In this document: positions 5,770-6,004 of the stretch, piece after piece
Layout: every line of letters starts with the position of its first letter
Position numbering within the stretch: position 1 is the first letter of the stretch
Assembly (NCBI GenBank): GCA_012270595.1
Contig: JAAXIA010000093.1
Location: forward strand, 1-6,004
Reading direction: 5' to 3'
Length of the DNA: 6,004 bases
Origin: Rhodanobacteraceae bacterium
GTDB lineage: Bacteria; Pseudomonadota; Gammaproteobacteria; Xanthomonadales; Rhodanobacteraceae
Made by a program: the position numbers and the translations under genes
The notes under the pieces: generated by a model
Told to the model about the DNA's origin: nothing
What the model saw: only the letters and a program-made list of their open reading frames with translations
Database searches by the model: none

Positions 5770-6004
5770 AATATCTCCTAAAAACCACAGGCATGAGGCG
5801 TCTACCTTAAGTAATCAGACAAAACGGAAAGTAACTCGCCTCGTCCTTTCAAGCGGGCCCAAAATTTTGGCACAGACCCGAATCTTCATGGAGAGGATTA
5901 CACCACAGTTATTGGTGAAAGTTCCGTTTTTTAGCGCTGCTCACAATGAAAAAACGCAGCGCTACTGCTGCTTAAGTAACTAGGGAATCTCTGATCTATT
6001 CAGA
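5733..6004. other. Right-hand non-coding region with several inverted repeats
   Basis: No supported gene apart from the possible leader peptide. It contains an inverted pair AAAACGGAA (5821-5829) / TTCCGTTTT (5922-5930), which encloses the perfect 12-base palindrome CCAAAATTTTGG (5859-5870), and then a 9-bp stem-loop at 5932-5964. CTTAAGTAA occurs twice in direct orientation (5806-5814 and 5971-5979). The last 22 bases may belong to an insertion-sequence end. Confidence 0.5.
5932..5964. repeat. 9-bp perfect stem-loop
   Basis: TAGCGCTGC (5932-5940) pairs exactly with GCAGCGCTA (5956-5964) around a 15-base A-rich loop. No T-run follows on the plus strand. On the minus strand the hairpin is followed by A residues, so it is not a standard terminator in either direction. 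It may be a protein-binding palindrome or part of a repeat element. Confidence 0.45.

Noticed and set aside
5867..5882. Sigma-54-like TTGGCAC
   Set aside because: The GG-containing -24 element is present but no GC-containing -12 element follows at the required spacing.
5888..5983. Plus-strand 31-residue open frame starting with ATG
   Set aside because: It has no Shine-Dalgarno, has low-complexity composition and runs through the 5932-5964 hairpin; likely chance.
1..6004. CRISPR array, tRNA, rRNA, toxin-antitoxin or phage-defence genes
   Set aside because: I looked for regular spaced repeats, tRNA cloverleaf elements and small paired genes on both strands and found none.

Overview
The window looks like a piece of a gammaproteobacterial chromosome with balanced to slightly high GC. 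It carries four protein genes, three of them with clear homology to well-known families. GlpD-like and MltD-like proteins in an MltD lipoprotein-plus-LysM layout point to a Gram-negative host. The genus cannot be named from the sequence.

Layout, left to right. Positions 1-1519 (minus strand) hold an MltD-type membrane-bound lytic transglycosylase whose C-terminus runs off the left edge. The frame is open without interruption for 506 codons. Positions 1520-1876 are a 357-base divergent intergenic region with three consecutive stem-loops (1614-1698), a C7 tract and a short ATAG tetranucleotide repeat just before the next gene. Positions 1877-3382 (plus) encode aerobic glycerol-3-phosphate dehydrogenase, GlpD, with a GTG start and no visible Shine-Dalgarno. 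Positions 3383-3719 are a non-coding stretch with an imperfect inverted repeat. Positions 3720-5012 (plus) encode a secreted family-18 chitinase with an N-terminal chitin-binding domain. A perfect 13-bp inverted repeat (5045-5076) separates it from a convergent membrane fatty-acid-hydroxylase/desaturase-like di-iron protein (5112-5732, minus). Positions 5733-6004 have no convincing gene, only several inverted repeats, a possible leader peptide for the hydroxylase, and at the very edge a sequence loosely like an insertion-sequence end.

The four genes do not form an operon: they alternate in strand and have separate intergenic regions. Functionally they cover cell-wall turnover (MltD), glycerol-3-phosphate entry to the respiratory chain (GlpD), extracellular chitin breakdown (chitinase) and lipid modification (hydroxylase). 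I see no evidence of a shared pathway and no sign of a novel multi-gene system. The most interesting leads are regulatory: the hairpin cluster between mltD and glpD, the simple repeats ahead of glpD, and the misplaced strong Shine-Dalgarno ahead of the hydroxylase.
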